DNA of 64,000 bases, taken from assembly GCA_964384415.1 (NCBI GenBank), contig CAYLMV010000003.1, forward strand, positions 16,021-80,020, given 5' to 3'. The notes beneath the pieces are model-generated. The model ran no database searches, had not been told where the DNA came from, and saw nothing but the letters and a program-made list of their open reading frames with translations. How positions within the stretch are numbered: the stretch's first letter is position 1; every line of letters starts with the position of its first letter. Position numbers and translations under genes: made by a program. This document shows, piece after piece, positions 41,985 to 51,160 of this stretch. The DNA is from JAGVPT01 sp964384415. Its GTDB lineage: Bacteria; Bacteroidota; Ignavibacteria; UBA10030; UBA8401.

Positions 41985-42020
41985 GAAGCCCCGGAAGGAT
42001 TACCGACTCGCCAGGGCTTC
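41985..42020 (-). terminator. Terminator-like hairpin after the T9SS cargo gene
   Basis: GAAGCCC pairs with GGGCTTC around a 22-base spacer, 26 bases past the stop at 42046 on the minus strand. The tail is TTCATTTG, which is weak. Confidence 0.5.
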
Positions 42021-42045
42021 AGAGAACAACTGAAAAAAGAAAGCT

Positions 42046-42714
42046 CTATTTTACCACCAGCATTTTCTTCCTGTAGAATTCCTTTTTCCCTTGTTGATTG
42101 CGCGTTTCCATGCGCCCCGAGTTGTTTGCGGGGTTGATTGTTAATTGATAAATGTACATCCCGCTCGCAACGTTCGAGGCGTTCCAAATCTCTTGGTGGT
42201 AGCCCGCAGACCGATCATCGTTGACCAAAGTCTTGACTTCTTGTCCTATTGAGTTATAGATCTTAAGTATCACTCTGGTGTCATTTGGAAGCTGATAGGA
42301 AATTGTTGTAGTTGGATTAAACGGATTAGGAAAATTCTGGAACAACTCAAAATGATCTGGTGGCTTAACGCTGATATCCAATTGCTTTGTCCACGCCTCG
42401 CCCGTCGAGCTTGTTATCGTAAAGGTCAGCGTTTGAGTCTTGTTGACGGGGGCAAGTTTATCTACGGAGAAAGAAAAAACAGTGATGGTGTCGCCTTTTG
42501 CTTTGAGCTGCGCAATCATCTGCGTGGTCGATGCAAAGTGAAGCCATCCGGGAGTATCTCCTAATTGCACTTTCATGCCTGAGGCTGCAACCGTTGAGGT
42601 GTTGCGCACCGATAGCTGGATGGAATTATCCTTTGATTCGAACGGGAGCTGGTGCTGGGAGAGTGCAAAGTTAAAAAGGAAAAGTGAAAATGTGAATATG
42701 TTAACTATCTTCAT
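42046..42714 (-). CDS. Secreted protein with type IX sorting domain
   Basis: The protein has 222 residues. A signal peptide (MKIVNIFTFSLFLFNFALS) is followed by an Ig-like domain of about 110 residues, then a C-terminal sorting domain: FQNFPNPFNPTTTISYQL, LKIYNSIGQEV and SGMYIYQL. Such domains direct proteins through the type IX system to the cell surface. The chain continues some 25 residues past the usual end (RMETRNQQGKKEFYRKKMLVVK) but still ends in the KKMLVVK pattern. It is encoded next to two other large secreted proteins. Confidence 0.88.
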   Translation of the reverse strand: MKIVNIFTFSLFLFNFALSQHQLPFESKDNSIQLSVRNTSTVAASGMKVQLGDTPGWLHFASTTQMIAQLKAKGDTITVFSFSVDKLAPVNKTQTLTFTITSSTGEAWTKQLDISVKPPDHFELFQNFPNPFNPTTTISYQLPNDTRVILKIYNSIGQEVKTLVNDDRSAGYHQEIWNASNVASGMYIYQLTINPANNSGRMETRNQQGKKEFYRKKMLVVK

Positions 42715-42772
42715 ATACCCCTCTTTATAGGTCGTTGTGCATTGTTTTCTGTAAGAATTCTCGATTGAATGC

Positions 42773-44698
42773 TTATTGACTAACGTTCAGCGATATCACG
42801 ACCAACGGATTCGTCGACAAGTCCTGCGTCTTGTTCTGCGACACGGATCCTGACGTGGCCCGGAATTGAAGATTTGCGGGGAGCAGTTCCTTGGTGATAT
42901 TTCCGTTCACGGTATTTCCAAATTGCCTCCACGCGCCGGAATAGTAGGTTACGATGGCATTATTCACCGGACTATTTTGGGTATTTACCACGTTCACGGT
43001 TGCCAAGACCGTTTGAAAAGCCACAACGCTGTTCGAATTCAGGTCTTGCTGCTTGTCGTTACTCACATAGGCATAGGTCATCCGGAAGGAGTAATTATTC
43101 GGCAGCAACTCTTTGTTAGAAATGCCGTTTGAAGCAACGCCAAAGGTTCTCCATGCGCCCGAGTAATATTGAACAGAGCCCTGATCGATGAAAGCTCCGA
43201 GACTGTTTTTCAGTTGAACTGTTGCTTTTACAGTGCTGAACACGACCGTCGCATTTGATCCTAAGTTCTGCTGTTTATCATTGCTGGCGTAAGCATACGT
43301 CATTCTGAAGGAATAATTATTCGGCAGAAGCTCCTTTGTGGCAGTTCCGTTCAACGTAATCCCAAACGTTCGCCATGCGCCGGAGTAATACTGAACTGTG
43401 CCGGTATCCATTAACACGCCCTGACTATTGTGCAATTGCACGGTTGAATTCACGGTCTGGAATTCCACAACAGGATTGACGCTCAGATCCTGAGCTTTGT
43501 CATTGCTTCCATAGGCATACGTCATTCTGAAAGAATAATTGACAGGCAACAATTCCATCGATGCCACGCCATTTGAAGTTGTCCCGAAAGACCTCCATGC
43601 TCCGGCATAATACTGAACCGAACCGGTATCCATTGCAATACTTTGACTATTCTGGAGTTTAACCTGCGCCGCGACTGTTTGGAAAACAACGGTGTCGGTT
43701 CCTACGGTCACGTTTGATTTTGTCTGTGCGCCGTAGGCATAAGTCATTCGCAGGCTGACGGTCTTGAGAGTTGTGTTGACGCTGAATGTGCCGTCGTTGT
43801 TGTTCACTGCGTCTTTCCAGCTACCATCATAATATTGAAGCGAACCGCCGGTGAGTTTTGTGCCGAGGCTGCTGACAAGCTTGACGGTGAACCCTGACGG
43901 AGGAATCGGCAACTGGGCCAATAAATATTGAGTGTTGTAATAAATGAGCGCATACGCTTCGCTGGTGAGATTGCTTGAACTGTCTGAGATTGCGTTGATC
44001 AAGACTGTTTGAAGAGTTGTGCGAGCTCCCGATATATCATTCTGTTGTAAGTTTGACTTGGCCGAGTTCAAAGAATTAAGATATCTATTTGCAGTGGTTT
44101 GATTTTTGATCCATCCCAACAAAGCGGACTGTGCAACGTAGGAAGAAATTGTATCGAGAAAGCTCAATGCTGCAAATGGATGGGGCGGTGTTGCAGGTCC
44201 GATGGTTGTCCTGCAAAGGTGAGTTGCAAAGATATTAAATGATGCTGGATCGTATTGTCCTTCTTCGCTGGGGATTCGTTCGAATGCTCGGACCCAATAC
44301 CGCAAAATCTTTGGTAAGCCAGCACTCTTCATTCCAAATCCAGTTAGAGATCTATTTGGAAGAATATAGTGAGTTGACAAATATGAGTCCCAAGTTACAA
44401 CTTCAATTGTGTCGTAATCGTATTTACCAGCATTCCAATTTTGCGGGGCAGTGAAAGAGTCGACAGAATCTCGTAGTTCAATCATAAATCTCCAAATGCT
44501 CTGAGATGCATTTATCCCATTGGCTAATCCATAATTATAGCTGTATCCTCTTTGTTGGACGAGAACGTTGGCGGTCACATTTGGAGCAATAAGATTCTTT
44601 ACCGGGAGTGGTGGTAGATTCTGAGCTTGTGAAAGCCCTTGCACAGAACACAGGACCTTCAACAGTAAAATTATGGACCATACTAAGTTATTTTTCAT
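42773..44698 (-). CDS. Secreted protein with five 74-residue tandem repeats
   Basis: The protein has 641 residues with a signal peptide (MKNNLVWSIILLLKVLCSVQG). Residues about 30-265 are non-repetitive and partly helical. From about residue 270 to the C-terminus there are five tandem units; units 2-4 are very alike and exactly 74 residues long, each with VQYYSGAWRTFG, KELLPNNYSFRMTYAY and SNDKQQ. Units 1 and 5 are diverged. They look like beta-sandwich adhesin-type domains. There is no type IX sorting domain, so how it is held or released is unclear. No known family is recognised. Confidence 0.75.
   Translation of the reverse strand: MKNNLVWSIILLLKVLCSVQGLSQAQNLPPLPVKNLIAPNVTANVLVQQRGYSYNYGLANGINASQSIWRFMIELRDSVDSFTAPQNWNAGKYDYDTIEVVTWDSYLSTHYILPNRSLTGFGMKSAGLPKILRYWVRAFERIPSEEGQYDPASFNIFATHLCRTTIGPATPPHPFAALSFLDTISSYVAQSALLGWIKNQTTANRYLNSLNSAKSNLQQNDISGARTTLQTVLINAISDSSSNLTSEAYALIYYNTQYLLAQLPIPPSGFTVKLVSSLGTKLTGGSLQYYDGSWKDAVNNNDGTFSVNTTLKTVSLRMTYAYGAQTKSNVTVGTDTVVFQTVAAQVKLQNSQSIAMDTGSVQYYAGAWRSFGTTSNGVASMELLPVNYSFRMTYAYGSNDKAQDLSVNPVVEFQTVNSTVQLHNSQGVLMDTGTVQYYSGAWRTFGITLNGTATKELLPNNYSFRMTYAYASNDKQQNLGSNATVVFSTVKATVQLKNSLGAFIDQGSVQYYSGAWRTFGVASNGISNKELLPNNYSFRMTYAYVSNDKQQDLNSNSVVAFQTVLATVNVVNTQNSPVNNAIVTYYSGAWRQFGNTVNGNITKELLPANLQFRATSGSVSQNKTQDLSTNPLVVISLNVSQ
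42776..43891 (-). repeat. Five tandem ~222-base coding repeats
   Basis: These encode the 74-residue units of the secreted protein above. Units 2-4 (about 43012-43678) are the most alike, so recent duplication or ongoing exchange between copies is likely. Confidence 0.75.
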
Positions 44699-44710
44699 GT
44701 TGAGGCCTTT

Positions 44711-47437
44711 CTAATATTGAATATGAAAGTGATTTTTGTCCTCGACTTCATCGCCGGGTTCCGCGCCCGCCGATTTTACAATTAGAGCCTTAAGTATGTT
44801 AGTCCGGGCCGTGTCCGATGACAGGCTTACTGCCTGTCCATTATAATAAATACCAACGTCGGCATTGACGCCTAAGCGATGCTCTTTATGGTCCGTATTT
44901 TCATCCCAACTTCCATCAATATCAAACTTCCCACCATTCGGCAAGCTCATGTCATTAACTAGGAGCCTGTATCCCGGACAATACACAGCAAGACTATCTC
45001 CAACAGACTGTAAAATTTGAGTTAATCTTGCCGTACCGTAGTGATCATCATCCGGCGTTCTGCAATTCGGATAGCTATTGTCAATTCTTGGTCCATGATG
45101 TTCACAAAGACCACCGGTTTTGATGTAATTAGCTTCTTCGTTCAGAAATTTAAGGAACGGAACCCTGACTACTACAGAATCAGAGTCTGCAATCATGGGG
45201 AGGTTAAGTGCTGCAATAATATGTTCATGGCCACCAAAAACAGAGGCTTGATAAGTCGCACGGATGGTATCTGGCCCTGTAGCGAACTCCTGACTGCTTG
45301 CTGGCCCCCCGCCTGTGATAAAAATCCCAGATGGACGATTTCCTGTATGGTAATGTCCGCCAGAGCCCTCTACGGCCGCACTCGTGAGTATTACTCCGTA
45401 GGGTGGACCGGAATAGAGAAGCCCCGAAACTGTGACCGCCACTTTTACACTGGTCTGACTTTCATTTGACGAAGTATGATTTAAATAAAATGGCTGGATC
45501 GAATCAGCAACGACAATGACTTTGATTTCGGGACGAACAAAGATGGTTCCTGTGGCGAACTTGGTAGCATCTGCAGACACAACTACTCTTACGATCGCCT
45601 GTGGATACTGATCCTGATAGCCTTGCGAAGTAACAGACGAGTTCGCCCCTATCTTATGGGATAGAGATTTTGCTACTGCGAATACGGGCGTAGAGGAGTT
45701 TCCTCGTGCGATTACTTTTATCCGCCCTGAACGAAGTGTTCCATAAGAAACTCTTGGAAGAGTGGTTACTGTGTCATTGGACGGGGAAATAAAATCAACA
45801 AAATCCTGCCCTTGGTCAAATGAGAGATCAATTGAAGTAGACGTGTCGAACGGGACTTCATTCCCATTGTTGTCTATGGCTATGACAGTCAAAGGAGCAG
45901 TTTTTCTATTGGAAAGCGTATCTGGCACGACGTTGACGAGAAAATGATTTACGTTTTGACTCATAACTGTCACTGTTCCCATTCCAGAATGAGTTGTAAC
46001 AAATCCGTCATATTGAGTTATGCCGCTAATTGAGGCTTTCCTGTCCTTTGAAAGCGCGACAGCCAAATTGGGGGAGGCTGCAACTTTTTTCCAAAAAACC
46101 TGCAGGCTTTTCTTATAGAGTAACTCCCGCAAAGAAAGAGGTGATTTTCCGGCATTTTTGCTTGCACTGCTCTTGAGAACTTGAGGACGAAGGGTCTTGT
46201 TCCCGTGTACTGCGATTGTTGCTCCACAATCTAAACAGGGCTCGTCAGCTGAAACTACGATTTTGATCTTGGAGGATATTGAGGCATTAGTCATCGGGGG
46301 AACGTATAAATGCACAGAATCTAGACCGTAAATGTCAGTTCCGACAACACTGCTGTCAGGCGAATAGAGGAATGCCGCCGAATCTCCTTCCACGATAGTA
46401 AACCTCGATGATACTAATTGGCCAGTCGAGGGAGTGCCATCTGACTTCTCCATTATAAATTTCAGGGCTGTCGTATCCCCGTACGAAATTGTATCTCGGT
46501 TTGAAAGCATCTTAAGGGGAGGATCGCCCGGTCTAACTTGGAAGGTTTGCGTCACGGGGGTAGAGCCTGGCAACGTCGACGATATTTTCAATCGCACAAT
46601 TTGGGTCTGCGATACTTCATCTCCCCAGGGCCGATAATCGAATGCCCCCTGACCAGCAATGATTGGTATCGAATCGATTACGGCACCATATCTGCCAGTC
46701 GCAGGGTCATGAAGGTCTCCCCATTGAAGTCCATCGAGAATTTCGGCACGAATAAAGTAGCCATCGCCGGGGGATACCATATCGCCGCAATTATCCTGAA
46801 CGTAGGAGACCACATCTAGTGGATACGGTGATGGCTGATAGACGAAATCTAATTGAGGCACGGCCAATGTAAAACTGGTTGACGCACATTGTACGATCAA
46901 ATCCCATGTTGCATCGCCAACACGGAAAGGTGTATCTGGGATATAAGCAAAGGCTCCGCCGGCGTATGTTGCCTCCCCGAACGAGTTCCCGTCCACAATG
47001 ATTCTGATCGGCAGTGCTGCATCGATGAACGAATCTTCCAAGGTATCTACCATCGTGAAAAAAAAATACTTGCCAGCCGGAGGGGCAAGCATGATCAATG
47101 TGGTTATGGTGTCTTTTGTATTCTCGACATAACTGCTATTCATGTCTGTCAAAATATCTTGGCTATATGGGTCAAAACCCCATAGATTGTTCGCGGGATC
47201 GAGCACAAGAAGATGGATACGTGCAGGAACCCCATTCGAATTCTGCTGCCACGTTATCTTAAATTCTACCACGCTAGGAGGGCTGGAAAAAGTGCTTTGC
47301 GGATGTATGGCTTGCTTCGGTCCTATTTCTACGGAATCCTTAATGACAACTTGAGCAATGGCAGATGAAAAAGTAATCAAGACTAGTAGGAGAACTGAGG
47401 AGAAGGCGTGAATAGTCTTATTGTGTGGTTCTTGCAT
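44711..47437 (-). CDS. Large secreted protein, possible M15-like peptidase C-terminus
   Basis: The protein has 908 residues starting at the ATG at 47437 with GGGAG upstream and a signal peptide (ending near SSAIAQ). Most of the chain looks like repeated Ig/invasin-type beta domains (TAPLTVIAIDNNGNEVPFDT is an invasin-like strand pattern). The last 90 residues are different: DHKEHRLGVNADV (His853 and Asp860) and HFHI (His903, His905) have the spacing of the zinc-binding residues in M15/M74 murein peptidases (HxxGxxxD and HxH). A surface protein with a wall-cutting or remnant peptidase end is possible, but this is a motif match only. Confidence 0.6.
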   Translation of the reverse strand: MQEPHNKTIHAFSSVLLLVLITFSSAIAQVVIKDSVEIGPKQAIHPQSTFSSPPSVVEFKITWQQNSNGVPARIHLLVLDPANNLWGFDPYSQDILTDMNSSYVENTKDTITTLIMLAPPAGKYFFFTMVDTLEDSFIDAALPIRIIVDGNSFGEATYAGGAFAYIPDTPFRVGDATWDLIVQCASTSFTLAVPQLDFVYQPSPYPLDVVSYVQDNCGDMVSPGDGYFIRAEILDGLQWGDLHDPATGRYGAVIDSIPIIAGQGAFDYRPWGDEVSQTQIVRLKISSTLPGSTPVTQTFQVRPGDPPLKMLSNRDTISYGDTTALKFIMEKSDGTPSTGQLVSSRFTIVEGDSAAFLYSPDSSVVGTDIYGLDSVHLYVPPMTNASISSKIKIVVSADEPCLDCGATIAVHGNKTLRPQVLKSSASKNAGKSPLSLRELLYKKSLQVFWKKVAASPNLAVALSKDRKASISGITQYDGFVTTHSGMGTVTVMSQNVNHFLVNVVPDTLSNRKTAPLTVIAIDNNGNEVPFDTSTSIDLSFDQGQDFVDFISPSNDTVTTLPRVSYGTLRSGRIKVIARGNSSTPVFAVAKSLSHKIGANSSVTSQGYQDQYPQAIVRVVVSADATKFATGTIFVRPEIKVIVVADSIQPFYLNHTSSNESQTSVKVAVTVSGLLYSGPPYGVILTSAAVEGSGGHYHTGNRPSGIFITGGGPASSQEFATGPDTIRATYQASVFGGHEHIIAALNLPMIADSDSVVVRVPFLKFLNEEANYIKTGGLCEHHGPRIDNSYPNCRTPDDDHYGTARLTQILQSVGDSLAVYCPGYRLLVNDMSLPNGGKFDIDGSWDENTDHKEHRLGVNADVGIYYNGQAVSLSSDTARTNILKALIVKSAGAEPGDEVEDKNHFHIQY

Positions 47438-47686
47438 GGTAAGACTCCCTGATTGATCCCCAAAAGCGGGCATACGTGAGACGAATATTTGGGAAAGTGT
47501 CCCGGAATGACCCCCAACTGCGGCTTTACGTCTTGCGAAGATCTAGAAAGGTGCGAACATTGTCAAGCGGAATTTGCGGATAAGAAAATCCTCGGGAATG
47601 ATTTTTACAGCACGGGAACTTTTGGAACTCAGGTTTCTGATCCGTCAACCCGACCGACAACCCGAGAACTATAGATGCCATACCTT

Positions 47687-49507
47687 CTACCGCGAAACGG
47701 TTACCAGAATTTCATTCTCAAACTCGGCGAAGACGGAATTCAGCCGGGCGCGCTCCTTCTCGACGCAGGGTGGAATAGAAGCAAGGTTCTCTCCCGGGTA
47801 CGGTTCTTTCTTCGCGAAGAGAAGACAAAGATCCATTCCATAATCGAGGTTGGTTTTGAATTCGCGCAGTTTTTTGACTTCCATGTCGGTGTATTTGCAT
47901 TGCCGGACAAGATTCGCAAAATAGTCGACGTACATTTCTATTTCTTTGGCGAACATATGCGGCCGTTCCGGCGGAACGAGGGACTCGCCCCTGCCGTAAA
48001 TATGATCCACCATTTCTTTCAGCGTATAGAGTTTCTTGAACCAGGCGATATTCGGGCCCGGACAGATTGCCTGGGGGGAATTCGTCGGCGGGACAATTCC
48101 GAGCGCGATGAGAGCCCCGTTGCCAAGGTGCTCGCAAAGGCAGGCCTTGTCTATGACCGTGGTGCGCGCTTCTACTTTTTCCTCATTCGATATAGGTAAC
48201 GCGTCGATCACTTTGAGTTTTAATTCCTGATACTCTCTCGACGCAAGACAGATTGGAGCAGTAGTGAACTCGGTATTTGACACGAGAAACCCTTTTGGAC
48301 ACGCAGAACCAGGCTTCCCCTCCTCCGCTTTCTTACGAATCGAGATCTCGGATCCGGTCCGGCGTATGTTATTGAACGGAACTCCGAGGGGCGAAAATCC
48401 GCTCAGGTAGAGATCATCTTCACCGGCCTGCCGTAAGAGCTCGCGGGTTGCGTCGTCGACGCACGTTGCTTCCGGCACAAGGAGAAACGGGCTTGCCCAT
48501 CCTGTGCGGTCCATTCCGAAATCTTCCATCATCCTTCGGGCTTCGCCGTTCGTGCCGATACCGCCTTGAACGGTAATGAGCGGCTTGGCATTCACATCCT
48601 TCGGGTACTCCCACCCCATCGTCTCGTAGTACTTGTGTATGAGAGGTTGGAACTCCGCGACAAGTTCATCCCGCTTTTCCCGGAACTCCTTCAAGAGGCT
48701 CGGAAGGAGGTGGCCGTTCGATGCAAACGCATGCCCGCCGCAATTCAATCCGGACTCAATCCGGAATTCAAAAACTTCGAGCCCTTTCTTGGCGAGCAGC
48801 CTTCCCTGAATAAGTGTGGATCGAAAATCAGTCACCTTCAAAATTATTTTTTTTCTCAGCTCGCCGGTTGCGTCCCTGTAAAAATCTTTGAAACGCGTCA
48901 TGTAGCCGAACAGGCTCTGGTTGATCCCCGCGGAGAGAATAATGCTGGACTGTAACGTGCTGTTGGCGTACCCGCGGAAAGCAGCTTTAGCATCGCTGAA
49001 CTCCTCACTTAGCGGCTTACCGTGCTGGTCGAGATTGATGCGGTCCAGCTTCACCATGATGTTGACGTCGATCGAACCCGGCACCATGGCATCCGTCAGC
49101 GTCGCGGCAATCGCGTCGCGTTCCGGCCCCGGCTTCATGGCCACGAATTTCTCGTACATCGTTTTGGGCGGAGATCCGTCGGGCAGCAGTTCGAAATATT
49201 TCTTCTTGTCGTTGTCGGCGAAGAACGGAAGGGACTTCACCGCATCCATTTTTCGACGGACGATCTCACCGACCGTGTCGAGATAGGCCGTGATCCTTCG
49301 CGCTCTTCCGTCCGGCGAATAACGTGGAATTTTTTCGTACGCGATCGCGTACTTCTCGCTGTAGTGTTTGCGGATTCTTTCCAGCAAAAGGTCATCCACG
49401 ATCGAGATGACGGAGGTAATGCCCAACGGAGCGACGCGGATCGGCGTGTCGACCGAGTGTCCGGTGCCCATCACGGGGATATGAAAGGAATGATAATAGC
49501 TATTCAC
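47687..49507 (-). CDS. Large conserved-looking protein, unknown function
   Basis: The protein has 606 residues, a GTG start and GGAG five bases upstream. I do not recognise the family. It has no signal peptide or membrane span. Features seen: a glycine-rich GLNCGGHAFASNGH near 255, ITVQGGIGTNGEARRM near 310, which looks like the phosphate-binding strand of a flavin TIM barrel (as in nitronate monooxygenase-like proteins), and later a cysteine cluster (CLCEHLGNG and AICPGPN). A flavin or Fe-S enzyme is conceivable. Most of the residue spacing does not match any family I know well. It is transcribed alone. Confidence 0.6.
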   Translation of the reverse strand: MNSYYHSFHIPVMGTGHSVDTPIRVAPLGITSVISIVDDLLLERIRKHYSEKYAIAYEKIPRYSPDGRARRITAYLDTVGEIVRRKMDAVKSLPFFADNDKKKYFELLPDGSPPKTMYEKFVAMKPGPERDAIAATLTDAMVPGSIDVNIMVKLDRINLDQHGKPLSEEFSDAKAAFRGYANSTLQSSIILSAGINQSLFGYMTRFKDFYRDATGELRKKIILKVTDFRSTLIQGRLLAKKGLEVFEFRIESGLNCGGHAFASNGHLLPSLLKEFREKRDELVAEFQPLIHKYYETMGWEYPKDVNAKPLITVQGGIGTNGEARRMMEDFGMDRTGWASPFLLVPEATCVDDATRELLRQAGEDDLYLSGFSPLGVPFNNIRRTGSEISIRKKAEEGKPGSACPKGFLVSNTEFTTAPICLASREYQELKLKVIDALPISNEEKVEARTTVIDKACLCEHLGNGALIALGIVPPTNSPQAICPGPNIAWFKKLYTLKEMVDHIYGRGESLVPPERPHMFAKEIEMYVDYFANLVRQCKYTDMEVKKLREFKTNLDYGMDLCLLFAKKEPYPGENLASIPPCVEKERARLNSVFAEFENEILVTVSR

Positions 49508-49845
49508 TGGTCTCCAGAGAGGTGTTGTGTAAACACGGTGTGGACTATTCTGCTTCCAAAAATCTCTTCAAGTTTCCGTCAAAGCAGATATGGAGAAAAC
49601 CATTCGATGTGCCATCGAATGGAGACGCACGGCGATAGCGTGCATTTTCCAGTGGGGCGAATGATCAGCAGATATCCAATGGGTCTGGAAACTGGAAGCC
49701 GGCAGAGCTACGAGACATGAGCCATTGTATCAATGTACTGATTTTTCTTCCCGTTGCCAACTTATTTTCTGTTATTTCGGCGGGGGGAATCCTTCCGAAG
49801 GTTATCGGGAAAGACCGTACAAGGCTGAAGAGACTTCCGTGCTAA
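49508..49845. other. Gene-free stretch with palindromic motif
   Basis: No gene is seen in these 338 bases. The stretch near 49789-49807 (CCTTCCGAAGGTTATC) resembles the perfect palindrome GTAACCTTCCGAAGGTTAC-type element that overlaps the trpF stop at 49850-49868 (TGTAACCTTCGGAAGGTTAC), so related short elements lie 60 bases apart. Confidence 0.45.
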
Positions 49846-50529
49846 TCATGTAACCTTCGGAAGGTTACGAGAACGCACTTCCTGGAAGAACCGGGAGAGC
49901 TTAGCTTCGTCCAGCTTTCCGTTCGTCCGGACGCCGCTGCAGACATCCACGGCAAAAGGGGCGACTTCCGAAATTGCTTTGGCGACATTCTCGGGAGTAA
50001 GTCCTCCCGCCAGAAAGACCGGGATATCGAACGACTCTTTGATTGTTTTACTGATACTCCAATCGTGAACGCGCCCCGTGCCGCCAAGTTCTTTGATTTT
50101 GGCCGTCGGGTTTCCCGAATCAAGGAGGAATGCATTGACATAAGGGGCGGCATATCGGGCAGCCTCAACCGATTCGGGCCCGGTGACGTGAATGACCTGG
50201 ACGAGAGCGATCCCCGGCAAAGCAGTCCGCAAACGCTGAAGCTCCATCGTATCCATCCGGTCGCAGAGCTGGATCGTGTTCGTCCCGCATTTCTTCTGTT
50301 GAGCGACGACGGCCTCTGCCTCCTGCCTGCTCGTCAGCAGAAATGAGGCGACAGGCGGAGGTACCAACGCGGCGATCGCGGCTATTTCTTCTTCCGAGAT
50401 CGGACCAGGTCCGCTCGGCATGGCCGAAACAAGCCCGACGGCCGATGCGCCGCAGCGGACGGCGAGACGCATTTCTTCCGGCGAAGCGATGCAGCAGATC
50501 TTTACTCTCGGGAATTGAGTCGTGTGCAT
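49846..50529 (-). CDS. trpF: Phosphoribosylanthranilate isomerase (TrpF)-like protein
   Basis: The protein has 227 residues. It follows the TrpF barrel: VKICCIASPEEM at the start (VKICG is usual, so the Gly is Cys here), GASAVGLV, a catalytic-Asp candidate in AFLLDSGNP, FLAGGLTPENV for the phosphate loop, and AVDVCSGV near the end. TrpF converts phosphoribosylanthranilate in tryptophan synthesis. No other trp genes are close, and the Gly-to-Cys change and low similarity in the middle leave room for a different isomerase. The last codons overlap a palindrome. Confidence 0.75.
   Translation of the reverse strand: MHTTQFPRVKICCIASPEEMRLAVRCGASAVGLVSAMPSGPGPISEEEIAAIAALVPPPVASFLLTSRQEAEAVVAQQKKCGTNTIQLCDRMDTMELQRLRTALPGIALVQVIHVTGPESVEAARYAAPYVNAFLLDSGNPTAKIKELGGTGRVHDWSISKTIKESFDIPVFLAGGLTPENVAKAISEVAPFAVDVCSGVRTNGKLDEAKLSRFFQEVRSRNLPKVT
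49850..49868. repeat. Palindrome overlapping the trpF stop
   Basis: GTAACCTTCGGAAGGTTAC reads the same on both strands except the centre. It covers the last residues (LPKVT) and the stop region of trpF. Confidence 0.6.
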
Positions 50530-50639
50530 GACCTTTTGGATTTCGGGTTAGGAGACAAAATGCCCCGCCAATGCGGAAAGAACACTAAGAAAAATGTTTC
50601 ATCTTCATCTTGGCGTCCTTTGCGTCTTCGCGGTGTTCT

Positions 50640-51098
50640 CTAGCTTCCTTCAGTTCCGCCGAAAAGAGACTGCATGTTGAGCGAGGGAGCTTTCGACTTG
50701 CTCGCCAGCGAAACATATGTTCGTGCAAGCTTGTCTTTTCCAGCGCCCAGTACGGTGCTGATCAATCCAAGCGCTTCTCCCAGATCGGACGGGGTAAGAT
50801 TCTTGAGCACGTGCACCCACATTGTCTCTTCCAGCACATTGAAAGCGGTCTGGACCTCGGAGAGATCGAAGCCCGCTTCAAATCGCTCCCTGGCTACCGT
50901 TTCGGCGTGCGCGATCATCGGACCAAGGTTTTTTTCTTTCACTGCCTTCGCCGTCAGGGTGTAGAGGGCTTTCACTCTTTGATGGGTGTGTTCACTCCCC
51001 GATTTTTCATAGTGAGCCAAACGTGCGCGTTCAATTGCAGCCTGGGCTTCGGAAATGATGTCGGCGGATTGTTCATGGAGAAGTTGGTTGAGATTCAT
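50640..51098 (-). CDS. RsbRD N-terminal-like sensor domain protein
   Basis: The protein has 152 residues. It is all helical, with LLHEQSADIISEAQAAIERARLAHYE near the start and ERFEAGFDLSEVQTAFNVLEETMW in the middle, similar to the N-terminal non-heme globin-like domain of RsbR-type stress sensors. The usual STAS output domain is missing. Such short forms occur as stand-alone proteins in other bacteria. No other stress-signalling gene is adjacent. Confidence 0.55.
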   Translation of the reverse strand: MNLNQLLHEQSADIISEAQAAIERARLAHYEKSGSEHTHQRVKALYTLTAKAVKEKNLGPMIAHAETVARERFEAGFDLSEVQTAFNVLEETMWVHVLKNLTPSDLGEALGLISTVLGAGKDKLARTYVSLASKSKAPSLNMQSLFGGTEGS

Positions 51099-51160
51099 AA
51101 GAGGGCTTCCTTCAAAGTCTTGATTGGAGAGATCGACGACCTAATGACTCTATCGGGATG

